Shown: piece after piece, positions 1-10,692 of the stretch
How positions within the stretch are numbered: the stretch's first letter is position 1
How the letters are laid out: each line of letters opens with the position of its first letter
NCBI GenBank assembly: GCA_050246795.1
Contig: JBFWVJ010000007.1
Location: 1-64,000 of the forward strand
DNA: 64,000 nt
Source: JBFWVJ01 sp050246795
GTDB taxonomy: Bacteria > Patescibacteriota > Gracilibacteria > JAUYGZ01
Direction of reading: 5' to 3'
Program-made: the position numbers and the translations under genes
The notes under the pieces: generated by a model
Seen by the model: the letters and a program-made list of their open reading frames with translations, nothing else
What the model was told of the DNA's origin: nothing
Database searches by the model: none

Positions 1-36
1 TACTTCAATGAAAAACGTCCCCAAAAATCCAAACAT
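1..36 (-). CDS. Start of an unidentified protein, cut by the window edge
   Basis: Only the first 12 codons (MFGFLGTFFIEV) lie inside the window. They are believable because a strong Shine-Dalgarno stretch, AGGAGAGGAGG, sits six bases before the ATG, and such sites are rare in this window. The first residues are hydrophobic, as in a membrane or exported protein. Nothing can be said about function. It follows the SIR2-like gene on the same strand after a gap of about 130 bases. Confidence 0.4.
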   Translation of the reverse strand, partial: MFGFLGTFFIEV

Positions 37-164
37 TTTCTTCCTCCTCTCCTATTCGGAATCCTGAAATTCCAGCTCACAAAACAAAAACTCAACTACG
101 GTGTCCTAAATGTCTGTAATTAGTTCATTGATAATTGCGAGCGAGAGTTGGCAGGAAAAACTTT

Positions 165-1095
165 CTAAAAAAGATCAGTCCAAAGTCTTCTTAGTGAATC
201 TTCGGTAAATCGATCGTCTATAAAATGAAGCTCACCAGTTCTGCCACTTTGCACCTGCCAATTCTCGTAATCTACTTGGTTTCCTATACAGAATATTTTA
301 GCTGGTGATTTTTCAAGTGGAGACCAAATATGGCTATCAGGGGGATACGGTCTGATGCCAATTAGCACTATTTTCTTAGCTTGAAGGATAGTGTTGCTCC
401 ATTCTTTAGTCAGATGTTCAAAAAAAGTAGGGCAAAGTTGAGCCGGTTTTTCTTTTGTGTAGATCCGCATCACGGGATAGAGCGAAGTATCGTCAGTTAA
501 GTAACTGCTTAGGGCTTCCTCGTTGTTTACTGAATAAACTGGACAATCAAGCCTCACAGTTGATGTGTATCGTACATTCCTTCCCATCGGCATGTCGGGA
601 AGCCAATTGCAGGATCCGTGAAGTTTTAAAAGTAGCAATCCCTCCGGAGCGTCGCCCTCCTTAAGCGGGAAAAGATAATTAACCTTTCTGCCTATTCTGG
701 TGATTTCCCCATCTAGCAAGCAATCATAGTTGAGGGTCGAAAGCATAACGCCCTCCGCTCTCTGCCCAACGAGTCTATTAACAAGCTGTGTATAAAGCGT
801 GCCCGATGTGTCAGCTGGTCTAAGGCGGGAAAAATAGATGCCAAATTGCTGTAAGAGTAAAGGGCTGATTTCGTGATGATTCTGCCAAAGTTCATTCATC
901 CCATCCTCAAAACCTTTCTCTCTAGAAAATATTTCTTTTACGTCATGAGGAATAGCCCCCCCATGTAGTAGGGAATTCCTCACACAATTTCTCATAGAGT
1001 TTTTTGCCAAGAGGTGGACGATGCGGGTGAACGTTCATGCAAGCGTAGCTGGCGCCTGCTCCAAATAAAAATACTGTGTGGATTGGAGAGGGCAT
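165..1095 (-). pseudogene. SIR2-like NAD-binding domain protein, frameshifted at a G7 tract
   Basis: Two reading frames together make one SIR2-like protein of about 309 residues. The first, from ATG at 1095, reads MPSPIHTVFLFGAGASYA and continues through PPLGKKLYEKL to FPTTWGG, the usual N-terminal NAD-binding glycine motif; it then stops. The second continues with LSTLNYDCLLD, LKLHGSCNW and IVLIGIRPYPPDSHIW, the later motifs of SIR2_2-type proteins. The frames meet at seven Gs on the coding strand (956-962 on the plus strand is C7). Removing one G restores a single frame, and the 931-base span is 3n+1, as expected. Relatives often act as NAD-depleting effectors in anti-phage defence, but no partner gene is visible. 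The start lies 20 bp past the 3' end of tRNA-Ala. Assembly error, decay and phase variation cannot be told apart from sequence alone. Confidence 0.75.
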
Positions 1096-1114
1096 AGCTT
1101 AGAAAATTATATCG

Positions 1115-1191
1115 TGGTGGAGCTTAGGGGACTTGAACCCCTGACCTCTTCCATGCCATGGAAGCGCTCTAGCCAACTGAGCTAAAGCCCC
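1115..1191 (-). tRNA. tRNA-Ala (anticodon GGC)
   Basis: The minus strand folds as a full cloverleaf: acceptor GGGGCTT pairs with AAGCTCC, the anticodon stem is CTTCC/GGAAG around loop ATGGCAT (anticodon GGC), and the T loop is TTCAAGT. Discriminator A is followed by an encoded CCA. It would read GCC and GCU alanine codons. Confidence 0.95.
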
Positions 1192-1242
1192 AAAAAGAAG
1201 CGCTACCATTTGTAACGTGATTCATGGTTCGGTGCAAGAGTT

Positions 1243-1719
1243 TTAGAGCTCTTCAGTTAGCTTCTCGATTCTTCTCAGGAGCTCTAATGGATGTTCATGG
1301 GCGACATTACCAATCACCACATGGACCTTTTTCTGGAGACGTGTCGGGAGTTTTTCGACGGCTACATATCTTAAATCATCAGGTAAGAAGAGGTAGACGT
1401 CGTGGAAATGGAATTCGCGGTCGAGTTTTTTCAATTGATCGCTGAATGAGTTCAAAAAAACCCGCAGATAGTGCTCTTTATTATGTGCTTCGGTGCCCGG
1501 CTTGAAAAAAACAGTCGATACCCCTTCCGCGTGACTAAAAGCTTCTTGATCAGAATATCTATAGTCTGTATCAGAGGTGTGGAGATCCGAGACTTCTTCA
1601 AGTGAATCCTGGTTTACTTGGTAGACCTTTGCTCGATCGTGAGAAACGCAAATCAGGGCGGTGGAATTCGAAAAAAGTCGAAGCTGTTGAGGAATTTTCA
1701 GGGATTTTTGAGAATTCAT
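1243..1719 (-). CDS. baeRF/host-attachment-like domain protein, 158 aa
   Basis: A soluble protein that opens with a beta strand of the type ALICVSHDRAKVYQV and ends with HVVIGNVAHEHPLELLRRIEKL. This layout resembles the bacterial eRF1-like (baeRF) and 'host attachment' families, whose roles may lie in ribosome rescue or stress but are mostly unproven. No GGQ motif is present, so peptide release activity is unlikely. It stands upstream of tRNA-Ala on the same strand. No Shine-Dalgarno site is seen before the ATG. The family link rests on pattern only. Confidence 0.5.
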   Translation of the reverse strand: MNSQKSLKIPQQLRLFSNSTALICVSHDRAKVYQVNQDSLEEVSDLHTSDTDYRYSDQEAFSHAEGVSTVFFKPGTEAHNKEHYLRVFLNSFSDQLKKLDREFHFHDVYLFLPDDLRYVAVEKLPTRLQKKVHVVIGNVAHEHPLELLRRIEKLTEEL

Positions 1720-1839
1720 AGGCAGGGTAAGGAAAGCTCATCATACCTGAAAAATGGCTTATTGACGAGAAAAAAGATGTTAATGGAGGAGTCTGTGGTG
1801 AAGGGAAATGCTGATTATAAAAAAAAGCACAAAAAACTT

Positions 1840-1868
1840 TTGACAAACATTTCATCCTTCACTAGTAT
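1840..1868 (+). promoter_or_regulatory. Probable 16S rRNA promoter
   Basis: A perfect -35 TTGACA (1840-1845) is followed after exactly 17 bases by TAGTAT (1863-1868). It lies about 180 bases upstream of the mature 16S start. A second TTGACA at 1907-1912 has no good -10 at proper spacing. Confidence 0.7.
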
Positions 1869-1940
1869 GACTTGGCTCTGGGTTCGCCCAGGCTTTGTTA
1901 TGATCTTTGACAGTTCGGATTGCAATTAGATTTAGATAGG

Positions 1941-1966
1941 TCCAAATATCTAAAGTACAGAAGAGG
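1941..1966 (+). other. Pre-16S leader arm of a processing stem
   Basis: This 26-base leader segment is complementary to the trailer at 3664-3692: about 24 of 26 positions pair, one as G.U, with one A.C mismatch and a 3-base bulge on the trailer side. Such stems loop out the 16S and are cut by RNase III-type enzymes. A separate local hairpin follows at 1967-1995 (arms AAGTTCCCTCC and GGAGGGGAAACTT). Confidence 0.7.
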
Positions 1967-2048
1967 AAGTTCCCTCCCTTCCGGAGGGGAAACTTTCTTA
2001 CAAAAATTTATAGAGCAAATCAACTTAACTTCGTTAATTGTTTTTCTT

Positions 2049-3540
<1,492 letters not shown>

Positions 3541-3663
3541 AAGGAGCTTAACCGGATTCTAGTGGCTCAATTGACTACTAGAAAACCGGTAAGGTCGGAC
3601 TCCCGATGTAACATCGGGACGAAAAATCTGATGACGTTGTTGTAAGAAGCAACGCTCAGTCTC

Positions 3664-3692
3664 CCTCTTCTGCACTTTGGATATTATTTGGA
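3664..3692 (+). other. Pre-16S trailer arm of the processing stem
   Basis: It pairs with the leader at 1941-1966. Between the 16S end and this arm lie smaller hairpins, among them TCCCGATGT-A-ACATCGGGA near 3601-3620. Confidence 0.7.
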
Positions 3693-3700
3693 TCTCAAAA

Positions 3701-3731
3701 GGCACTCATCTCACCAGATGGGTGCTTTTTT
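3701..3731 (+). terminator. Terminator of the 16S unit
   Basis: A 10-bp stem (GCACTCATCT with AGATGGGTGC, one G.U pair) around loop CACC is followed by six Ts. It ends the rRNA transcript directly after the processing stem. Confidence 0.9.
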
Positions 3732-3770
3732 GTGATCCTTATGCTAAAATTTATCCCCCAAATTGTGTTT

Positions 3771-4472
3771 ATGAACCTTGGAAAACAAATCGCGGAAGGA
3801 GCTGGTCATAAAGTTTATGAACATGAATCAGCCCCCACTTTATTGGTAAAGATTCCAAAACCAGGAATGACTTGCATTCCATTTGATGATATGGAATCAG
3901 ACCTAAACATTGCCAGAGAAAGATTTGGAAATTGGTTGGCAAAAACGGAGATAGAAAAAGACTCCGACGGAAGTTATATCATCGTGCAGGAGAAAGTTGA
4001 GCACGCAAAACATATCACTCCTAAAGACTTAGAACGAAAGGAGATACGACAGCAAATTGAAGAAATACTGAAAACAAATCGACATTCTTTGCAGCAAGAT
4101 GGAGTAGGATTGGACTTCATAGGTTTGGAAGGGTCGGCAAAATGTGTCTTAAGTAACCAAAAAAAATGGAAAGGGGGAGCGGTAGATAAGTGGCTTATAA
4201 CGCCCATTCTCAAAGGGGCGCTTTTGCTGAAACAGCTCTTTCCAAAGCTTTTAATCCCAGAACAAGTTCTGGATTGGTGGAATGATGAAGCCCTGACTTC
4301 AGAAATAACCAATATAATTATTGGTGAAAAAGAAGGAAGAGAACATGTTTATATAGTCGATCCTTCACTGGTTCACAACAATGCAGAATCGCGAAAAGAG
4401 AAAGTACGGACCGCTATTCTTCAGCTGTGGAATAGGAGGTTTTTAAAGAAAAACTTTGACTTAGATTTATAG
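3771..4472 (+). CDS. Unidentified protein, possibly with a kinase-like fold, 233 aa
   Basis: I do not recognise a named family. The N-terminus, GKQIAEGAGHKVYEH followed by TLLVKIPKPG, looks like the glycine loop and beta-3 lysine of a protein-kinase fold; VYIVDPSLVHNN near the C-terminus could be a DFG-like strand. This is a weak, pattern-based suggestion. An in-frame ATG lies at 3741, but it overlaps an extended -10 (TGCTAAAAT, 3742-3750) that would start transcription near 3757, so ATG 3771 is favoured. No Shine-Dalgarno site is seen. It follows the 16S terminator. Confidence 0.6.
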   Translation: MNLGKQIAEGAGHKVYEHESAPTLLVKIPKPGMTCIPFDDMESDLNIARERFGNWLAKTEIEKDSDGSYIIVQEKVEHAKHITPKDLERKEIRQQIEEILKTNRHSLQQDGVGLDFIGLEGSAKCVLSNQKKWKGGAVDKWLITPILKGALLLKQLFPKLLIPEQVLDWWNDEALTSEITNIIIGEKEGREHVYIVDPSLVHNNAESRKEKVRTAILQLWNRRFLKKNFDLDL

Positions 4473-4634
4473 ACTCGTTTGATTTCGCATCTTTTTTCCC
4501 AAAACACCATTAAGAAGCCGTGAAGGCTTCTTGAAATTGGCGAAAAGCCCGTTTAGTGTTCGAAAACGATCCTTCACATCCCGGGACCTTACAATTGTGG
4601 CTGGTAGAGTTATCAACCAATTAATTGACGAATT

Positions 4635-5063
4635 ATGAGTACAACCACTATGAACAACAATGCTGCGAAATCGTATCCAAATACCTTTCGCTTCATGGAC
4701 TATCGAGTCTACCAAGAAAGTAAAAAATGGCATCAAGAGGCATTGAGCCTAAAGGGGGTCTTCGCTGCCAACAGTGATCTGTGGAACCAGCTCAAGATTC
4801 ATACTACTTCCGTGGTGATGAATATTGCCGCTGCTTCGACGAAGCTGCCCGAACAAGCGAAATTTTCGCTCGGAAGCTCGATCACTGCCGCCAATAAAGC
4901 CGTTGCGTGTCTGGATATCGCCTGCGATCTGCAAGCGATAACACCTGATGAATTTCAGCTGTTCTCCGAAGGATTCAAAGGAGTGATCATCCAGCTCAAA
5001 GGCATTATTAAAAAAATGGGTCTTGCCGCCTCCAAAACCGACTCGGTCGAGGAGAGCAAATAG
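4635..5063 (+). CDS. Four-helix bundle protein (23S rRNA intervening-sequence protein family), 142 aa
   Basis: FRFMDYRVYQESKKWHQEA begins a helical protein of the S23/four-helix-bundle family, with the usual LWNQLKIHTTSVVMNIAAA and SLGSSITAANKAVACLDIA segments. Relatives are encoded inside intervening sequences of 23S rRNA genes or stand alone; their molecular role is not settled. Here it stands about 1.1 kb past an orphan 16S gene and not in a 23S gene. The first six residues vary and a start at the second ATG is possible. Confidence 0.8.
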   Translation: MSTTTMNNNAAKSYPNTFRFMDYRVYQESKKWHQEALSLKGVFAANSDLWNQLKIHTTSVVMNIAAASTKLPEQAKFSLGSSITAANKAVACLDIACDLQAITPDEFQLFSEGFKGVIIQLKGIIKKMGLAASKTDSVEESK

Positions 5064-5124
5064 TCCCGTTTAAAACTTTTTAACCATTTCTTGCTTTACC
5101 AGCTACAATTGTGAGGTTTGCTTT

Positions 5125-5178
5125 GGGACGATTGGGATTTGGATTCCTCACAATCGTCTCCTTTTTCCCAATCGTCTC
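5125..5178. repeat. Intergenic repeat, CAATCGTCTC family, copy 1
   Basis: The stretch starts GGGACGATTG and contains CAATCGTCTCCT and CCCAATCGTCTC. A closely similar element in the same orientation lies at 26568-26620. Both occupy intergenic gaps, and the GACGATTG/CAATCGTC arms can form a hairpin. Confidence 0.7.
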
Positions 5179-5259
5179 AGGTTTTTCTTATCATTCTTTT
5201 TGCAACATTTTACATTTGAAGTTCCCTTCGGTATATTCAGCCTGTATATATCCAATCCT

Positions 5260-5922
5260 ATGAGAAAAAAACAACTCAGTCAGCGAATAAAAGCTTTAGA
5301 ACCGGAAAAAAAGATCATCGCACTCGCAAGTCTCGCCAGCTTGATCGCCTGTTTTTTACCTTGGTACGGTATTAATTCACGAGTTATCAATGAATGGTGG
5401 AACGCTTTTGGTAGCATCGGATCGGTAGCGGGTTATGTCATTTCTACCTTTGCCGTCTTTTCCTTGGGCGTTGTTTTGGCACAGCTCCTGAAACCAGAAT
5501 GGAACCTCCAGCAGAAATTGATCCTGAAGGAAAGCACCTTGCTGCTGTTCTTAAATGCTCAGAGCTTTTTTGTGACGCTGTTATTTATTCCCGTCTATGC
5601 TCAGTATTCCCTTATCAACGCCTCCAATAGTGGGACAAGATTCGGGATTTATACCGCTTTGGTCAGTACTTTAGTGGCATCAGTGGTTTCTTTCGCTTAT
5701 CACAAGAGAATGGAAAAAAACGCTTCTCTTCAAAAAGACTTTGCCAATGTACCGAGAAGTCACCGAAGCGTGAATGAGTGGGAACAGGAAGAATCATCCG
5801 AAGAGTACTCAGAGGCGGTCCAGCAGGAAACCATGTTTGATCAGTACGCCGAAAACCTTCCGCAAGAATATGCGGAGGTGACGGATGGCCAGCAAGAAAC
5901 CGAATATCATCAGATGAAATAA
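5260..5922 (+). CDS. Membrane protein with four predicted helices, 220 aa
   Basis: No named family is recognised. Four hydrophobic segments can be seen, near residues 18-34 (IALASLASLIACFLPWYGI), 47-70, 88-110 and 123-145, followed by a long acidic, glutamine-rich cytoplasmic tail (EEESSEEYSEAVQQE type). ATG 5260 is chosen because the upstream in-frame extension adds only a short unlikely leader. The stop is two bases before the next gene, so the two are probably co-transcribed. Confidence 0.8.
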   Translation: MRKKQLSQRIKALEPEKKIIALASLASLIACFLPWYGINSRVINEWWNAFGSIGSVAGYVISTFAVFSLGVVLAQLLKPEWNLQQKLILKESTLLLFLNAQSFFVTLLFIPVYAQYSLINASNSGTRFGIYTALVSTLVASVVSFAYHKRMEKNASLQKDFANVPRSHRSVNEWEQEESSEEYSEAVQQETMFDQYAENLPQEYAEVTDGQQETEYHQMK

Positions 5923-5923
5923 T

Positions 5924-6193
5924 ATGAAGCATCTAGGAGTCGCTATCGATGAACCGACACTCGTCGCCTACTACTGTAGAAATTGCGATAAGGTCGTAAA
6001 AGGCGTTTCTAAAGGAAAGCAGCAAAAATATTCTTTTTCCTGCCCCGACTGTCAGGGGGATTGCTTTTACGGAACAGCCCGCTCTTTGATTCATTTCTTG
6101 AAGATTAAGGAGAATTCTGAGAACGGCCAGGCGCTTGTGCAAATGCAAAAAGACAAGTTGAAAGACCTCGGGCTGACGGAAAAAGCAGAATAA
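5924..6193 (+). CDS. Small zinc-ribbon protein, 89 aa
   Basis: One ribbon is evident: YYCRNCDKVV and, about 20 residues on, FSCPDCQGDC, i.e. two CxxC knuckles for one zinc ion. The C-terminal third is helical and charged. It starts one base after the upstream membrane protein stop and lies just before the recA promoter. Function unknown; a nucleic-acid or protein-contact role would be usual for such ribbons. Confidence 0.75.
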   Translation: MKHLGVAIDEPTLVAYYCRNCDKVVKGVSKGKQQKYSFSCPDCQGDCFYGTARSLIHFLKIKENSENGQALVQMQKDKLKDLGLTEKAE

Positions 6194-6226
6194 AAAAGAT
6201 TTTTCTATTTTGTACACGACAAGCAC

Positions 6227-6254
6227 TTGATATGTACAAATGAACATGTATCTT
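6227..6254 (+). promoter_or_regulatory. recA promoter with candidate LexA operator
   Basis: TTGATA (6227-6232), a 16-base spacer and TATCTT (6249-6254). The spacer holds ACAAATGAACAT (6236-6247), which matches 10 of 12 bases of the element in the same place in the lexA and dinB promoters. Confidence 0.6.
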
Positions 6255-6285
6255 CTTCATGCTTTCTATTTTTTTATTTCTCACT

Positions 6286-7332
6286 ATGACGAATGCAGGA
6301 CACGTACTCGAAAAAGAAGCAAAGGCAGCGGTAGATAAGGCGAAAACAAACGCCTTGGAGACAGCTCTGTCCCAAATTGAAAAGAACTTTGGGAAAGGGT
6401 CGATTATGAAACTGGGGGAGTCTCAGAAGATCCAGGTAGAGACGATCCCTACGGGTTCACTTTCTTTAGACCTAGCGCTTGGGGGAGGGATTCCGAAAGG
6501 AAGGATTGTGGAAATCTTCGGCCCTGAATCATCGGGGAAAACGACCGTTTGTTTACACGTGATCGCCGAGACTCAGAAGAGGGGTGGGCAATGTGCTTTT
6601 ATAGATGCAGAGCACGCTCTGGATCCCGATTATGCCAGAAGGATTGGCGTCGACACCGACAATCTTTTGCTCGCTCAGCCAGACAATGGAGAGCAGGCTC
6701 TTTCGATTGTAGAAACCCTGGTGAATTCCAGTGCCGTCGATCTGATCATTGTCGACTCTGTGGCCGCTTTGACGCCGCGTGCGGAAATCGAGGGAGATAT
6801 GGGAGATAGCCATATGGGCTTACAAGCACGTTTGATGTCTCAAGCGCTGCGAAAACTCACGGGAATCGTTTCCAGAAGCGGTTGTACCATCATCTTCATC
6901 AATCAGCTCCGCATGAAAATCGGAGTGATGTTTGGAAATCCGGAAACCACTACCGGCGGACAGGCCTTGAAATTCTATTCTTCCGTACGAATCGATATCC
7001 GAGGAGCCGGGAAAATCGATGGAGGAACAGGTGACAGCAAAGAAATCATAGGGATTCACACCAAGACGAAGATCGTCAAAAACAAGATTGCTCCTCCCTT
7101 TAAGATTGCTGAATTCGACATCATGTACAACGAAGGGATTTCAAAAGAAGGGGACATCGTCGACCTGGGGGTTCGCTTCGAGATCGTAAAGAAATCAGGT
7201 GCTTTCTACGCCTACGGAGAAGAAAAGATCGGTCAGGGAAGGGAGAATGCCAAGCAGTACCTGAAGGAAAATCCAAAAGTGGCTAAAGAGATCGAGAAGA
7301 AAGTGAGAGAAGTGGCCCTGAAGAAAGTGTAA
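6286..7332 (+). CDS. recA: Recombinase RecA, 348 aa
   Basis: RecA forms filaments on single-stranded DNA, drives strand exchange and triggers LexA self-cleavage. The family features are all there: the Walker A loop GPESSGKTTV, the Walker B strand LIIVDSVAALTPRAEIEG, the L1/L2 regions around MSQALRKL and FGNPETTTGGQALKFYSSVR, and FINQLRMKIGVMFG. The length is standard. ATG 6286 (MTNAGHVLEKE) is chosen over 6259, since the earlier start adds a hydrophobic run absent from RecA proteins. The leader is U-rich with no Shine-Dalgarno site. It is likely SOS-controlled from the promoter at 6227-6254. Confidence 0.98.
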   Translation: MTNAGHVLEKEAKAAVDKAKTNALETALSQIEKNFGKGSIMKLGESQKIQVETIPTGSLSLDLALGGGIPKGRIVEIFGPESSGKTTVCLHVIAETQKRGGQCAFIDAEHALDPDYARRIGVDTDNLLLAQPDNGEQALSIVETLVNSSAVDLIIVDSVAALTPRAEIEGDMGDSHMGLQARLMSQALRKLTGIVSRSGCTIIFINQLRMKIGVMFGNPETTTGGQALKFYSSVRIDIRGAGKIDGGTGDSKEIIGIHTKTKIVKNKIAPPFKIAEFDIMYNEGISKEGDIVDLGVRFEIVKKSGAFYAYGEEKIGQGRENAKQYLKENPKVAKEIEKKVREVALKKV

Positions 7333-7337
7333 TAACG

Positions 7338-7373
7338 GAGAAAGGGAGCTCTTTTTCGGAAGGGCTCTTTTTT
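7338..7373 (+). terminator. recA terminator
   Basis: A stem built from AAAGGGAGC and GCTCTTTTT, with an inner CTT/AAG hairpin in the loop, is followed by a T run. Confidence 0.75.
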
Positions 7374-7376
7374 GAA

Positions 7377-7406
7377 TTGCCAAAACGGGAAAAACGGCTC
7401 TATAAT
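7377..7406 (+). promoter_or_regulatory. Promoter of the TrmB-like gene
   Basis: TTGCCA, 18 bases, then a perfect TATAAT (7401-7406). The start codon follows 22 bases downstream. Confidence 0.65.
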
Positions 7407-7428
7407 TAATCATCCTCAAGAGGTCGAT

Positions 7429-8184
7429 ATGGATTATCAAACCCTCACGGAAAAAATCGAAGGCATATTACATTGTACTCCTTTAAAGAAGCCCGAAAGG
7501 GCTATTTTGCTGCAGTCCTACTTAAATCCCGGGGTTGCAGAGCGATCTTTAGAGAAAGGAGTTCAGAACTTCCAGGCGCTTGTGGAACGTATGATAGAGA
7601 AGGGGCTTATTTTAAGAAAAAAAGAGGCAGGAGAGGAGCTTCTCTACCCACTTCCCATTGCCTTGCTCTTTAAAAAATACGTTGATGAAAGAAAGGCCAG
7701 AAGCCTTGATGCCGTAGAGTCCTTGCACTCAATTGATCAATGGATTCAGTATCCATTGCTTCGCTCTCCGGAAGTCCAAATGAAATCCAGTCATGACAAT
7801 GAAACCGTCCTTAACTGGCTGTTTGAATTGCACGCTACCGATTGGGAGCGGGTCTTTTGCTTTGGTGACTACGAATCTTTTATCAATGCGATTGGAATCG
7901 ATACAGAGCAGGATTGGATTCGTGAAAGAACCAAGAAGAACCGTTGCGCTTCCGTTGTAGCCACCCAGGATGGTCAATGGGCCCAGCATATCCGAAAAGC
8001 CAGCGAAAAGGAGCTTAGAGACTGCTTGATTGATCCCAGAGACTTTACCGATATGTTTATCATGGCCTTTCCCGATATTCAGACGACCGTCATCGGGACT
8101 TCAAAAAGCGAAGTGACCTTCATTCACTCCAAAACGGTGGCAAACACCTATACCGAACTAGTGGAAAGATGCTTGGTAAAATAG
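7429..8184 (+). CDS. TrmB-like transcriptional regulator (divergent), 251 aa
   Basis: Residues 1-70 can form a winged helix (PERAILLQSYLNPGVAERSLEKG, then FQALVERMIEKGLILRKK), followed by a helical linker and an alpha/beta effector domain that ends in VIGTSKSEVTFIHSKTVANTYTELVERC. The same order is found in TrmB regulators, where the C-terminal part often senses sugars. Similarity is loose. ATG 7429 is chosen since AAGAGG lies seven bases before it; this is one of few Shine-Dalgarno starts in the window. Confidence 0.55.
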   Translation: MDYQTLTEKIEGILHCTPLKKPERAILLQSYLNPGVAERSLEKGVQNFQALVERMIEKGLILRKKEAGEELLYPLPIALLFKKYVDERKARSLDAVESLHSIDQWIQYPLLRSPEVQMKSSHDNETVLNWLFELHATDWERVFCFGDYESFINAIGIDTEQDWIRERTKKNRCASVVATQDGQWAQHIRKASEKELRDCLIDPRDFTDMFIMAFPDIQTTVIGTSKSEVTFIHSKTVANTYTELVERCLVK

Positions 8185-8189
8185 AGGGG

Positions 8190-8217
8190 TTGACAAAATT
8201 TCATATTTCCCTATAAA
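8190..8217 (+). promoter_or_regulatory. Promoter of the DUF218-like gene
   Basis: Perfect TTGACA (8190-8195), a 16-base spacer and TATAAA (8212-8217), 24 bases before the ATG. Confidence 0.7.
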
Positions 8218-8240
8218 TAAGACCTTGTTATTGGTGTTGA

Positions 8241-8963
8241 ATGCTTACGAAGCGTTTAGAAATATCCCGGTTGAAAGTGACAGAAGATCCCGAGGGTCTT
8301 CATCTGCGTGCCATTGAGGTCGATTTGCGTCGTCGAAAAAGAATGGTTCGCAAAAACGTGATCGTCGTTACAGCCGGACTCGGTCTTGATGCAAATGACG
8401 AGTTTAAGCTGAGCTATGCTTTTGAGGCTATCTTGCGCTGGGTCCGCGCTCATCTTCGAGAACAAGATATGATCTTTTTACCACCAGCACCTTCTTATGG
8501 AGCTACGCGGAATGACGGGGCGAGAAAATGTGAGGGCGAATTTGCCGACGAGTGGTTGCAACGAGAAGGGATCCCTGCCTCTCAAGTGAAAAGCTTAGGA
8601 ATAAAAGGGGAACACTATTTGGATGGTGATACTCGGCGAGGCAATGCTTATGGGACAAAAAAAGCCCTCAAAGAGGGTTTGCTGGCACCTGATGCTGAAA
8701 ATATCCTCGTGGTATACTACCTTCAGGCCTTGCGGGCGCTGACAGTGTTCACCCAGGAAGGAGTTCAAGTGAGTCGTGTAGTGGCTATTCAGCCCATCAA
8801 TACGCCGGATGAAGACCAAAAAATGGTTCCTCAGTTGAAGTATTACAACCAAAGATGGCTACATGTCCTGTATGAAATGGCCGCGACGATGATGTTTGCC
8901 ACAGAACTGGATAAGCTGGTCTACGAATTTGCCCCCGCAATACGAAGCAATGACGCCCAATGA
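8241..8963 (+). CDS. DUF218/YdcF-like protein, divergent, 240 aa
   Basis: The order of motifs recalls the DUF218 (SanA/ElyC/YdcF) alpha/beta fold: a first strand NVIVVTAGLGLD, an acidic ADEWLQREGIP helix, NAYGTKKALKEGL, and a strand-helix ENILVVYYLQALRALTVF in place of the family's 'LVTsxxHxxRA'. No signal peptide or membrane helix is present, unlike ElyC, so a cytoplasmic role is likely. The enzymatic function of the family is unclear, and the match is by pattern only. It has its own promoter and terminator, so it is monocistronic. Confidence 0.45.
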   Translation: MLTKRLEISRLKVTEDPEGLHLRAIEVDLRRRKRMVRKNVIVVTAGLGLDANDEFKLSYAFEAILRWVRAHLREQDMIFLPPAPSYGATRNDGARKCEGEFADEWLQREGIPASQVKSLGIKGEHYLDGDTRRGNAYGTKKALKEGLLAPDAENILVVYYLQALRALTVFTQEGVQVSRVVAIQPINTPDEDQKMVPQLKYYNQRWLHVLYEMAATMMFATELDKLVYEFAPAIRSNDAQ

Positions 8964-8983
8964 AGAGCGAATAAATGGTTGAA

Positions 8984-9006
8984 GCCTTAAAAAAAGGCGT
9001 TTTTTA
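8984..9006 (+). terminator. Terminator after the DUF218-like gene
   Basis: GCCTT and AAGGC form a short stem around AAAAA, followed by GTTTTTT. The T run abuts the pilB promoter. Confidence 0.65.
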
Positions 9007-9015
9007 TGCTATAAT
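9007..9015 (+). promoter_or_regulatory. Extended -10 promoter of pilB
   Basis: TGCTATAAT, a TGn-extended -10, lies 20 bases before the ATG at 9036. No good -35 is needed or seen. Confidence 0.6.
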
Positions 9016-9035
9016 AAATCGATATAAAAACCCAA

Positions 9036-10691
<1,656 letters not shown>

Positions 10692-10692
10692 G

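Noticed and set aside
3541..3731. tRNA or start of 23S in the 16S spacer
   Set aside because: The segment folds only into trailer hairpins, the processing arm and a terminator.
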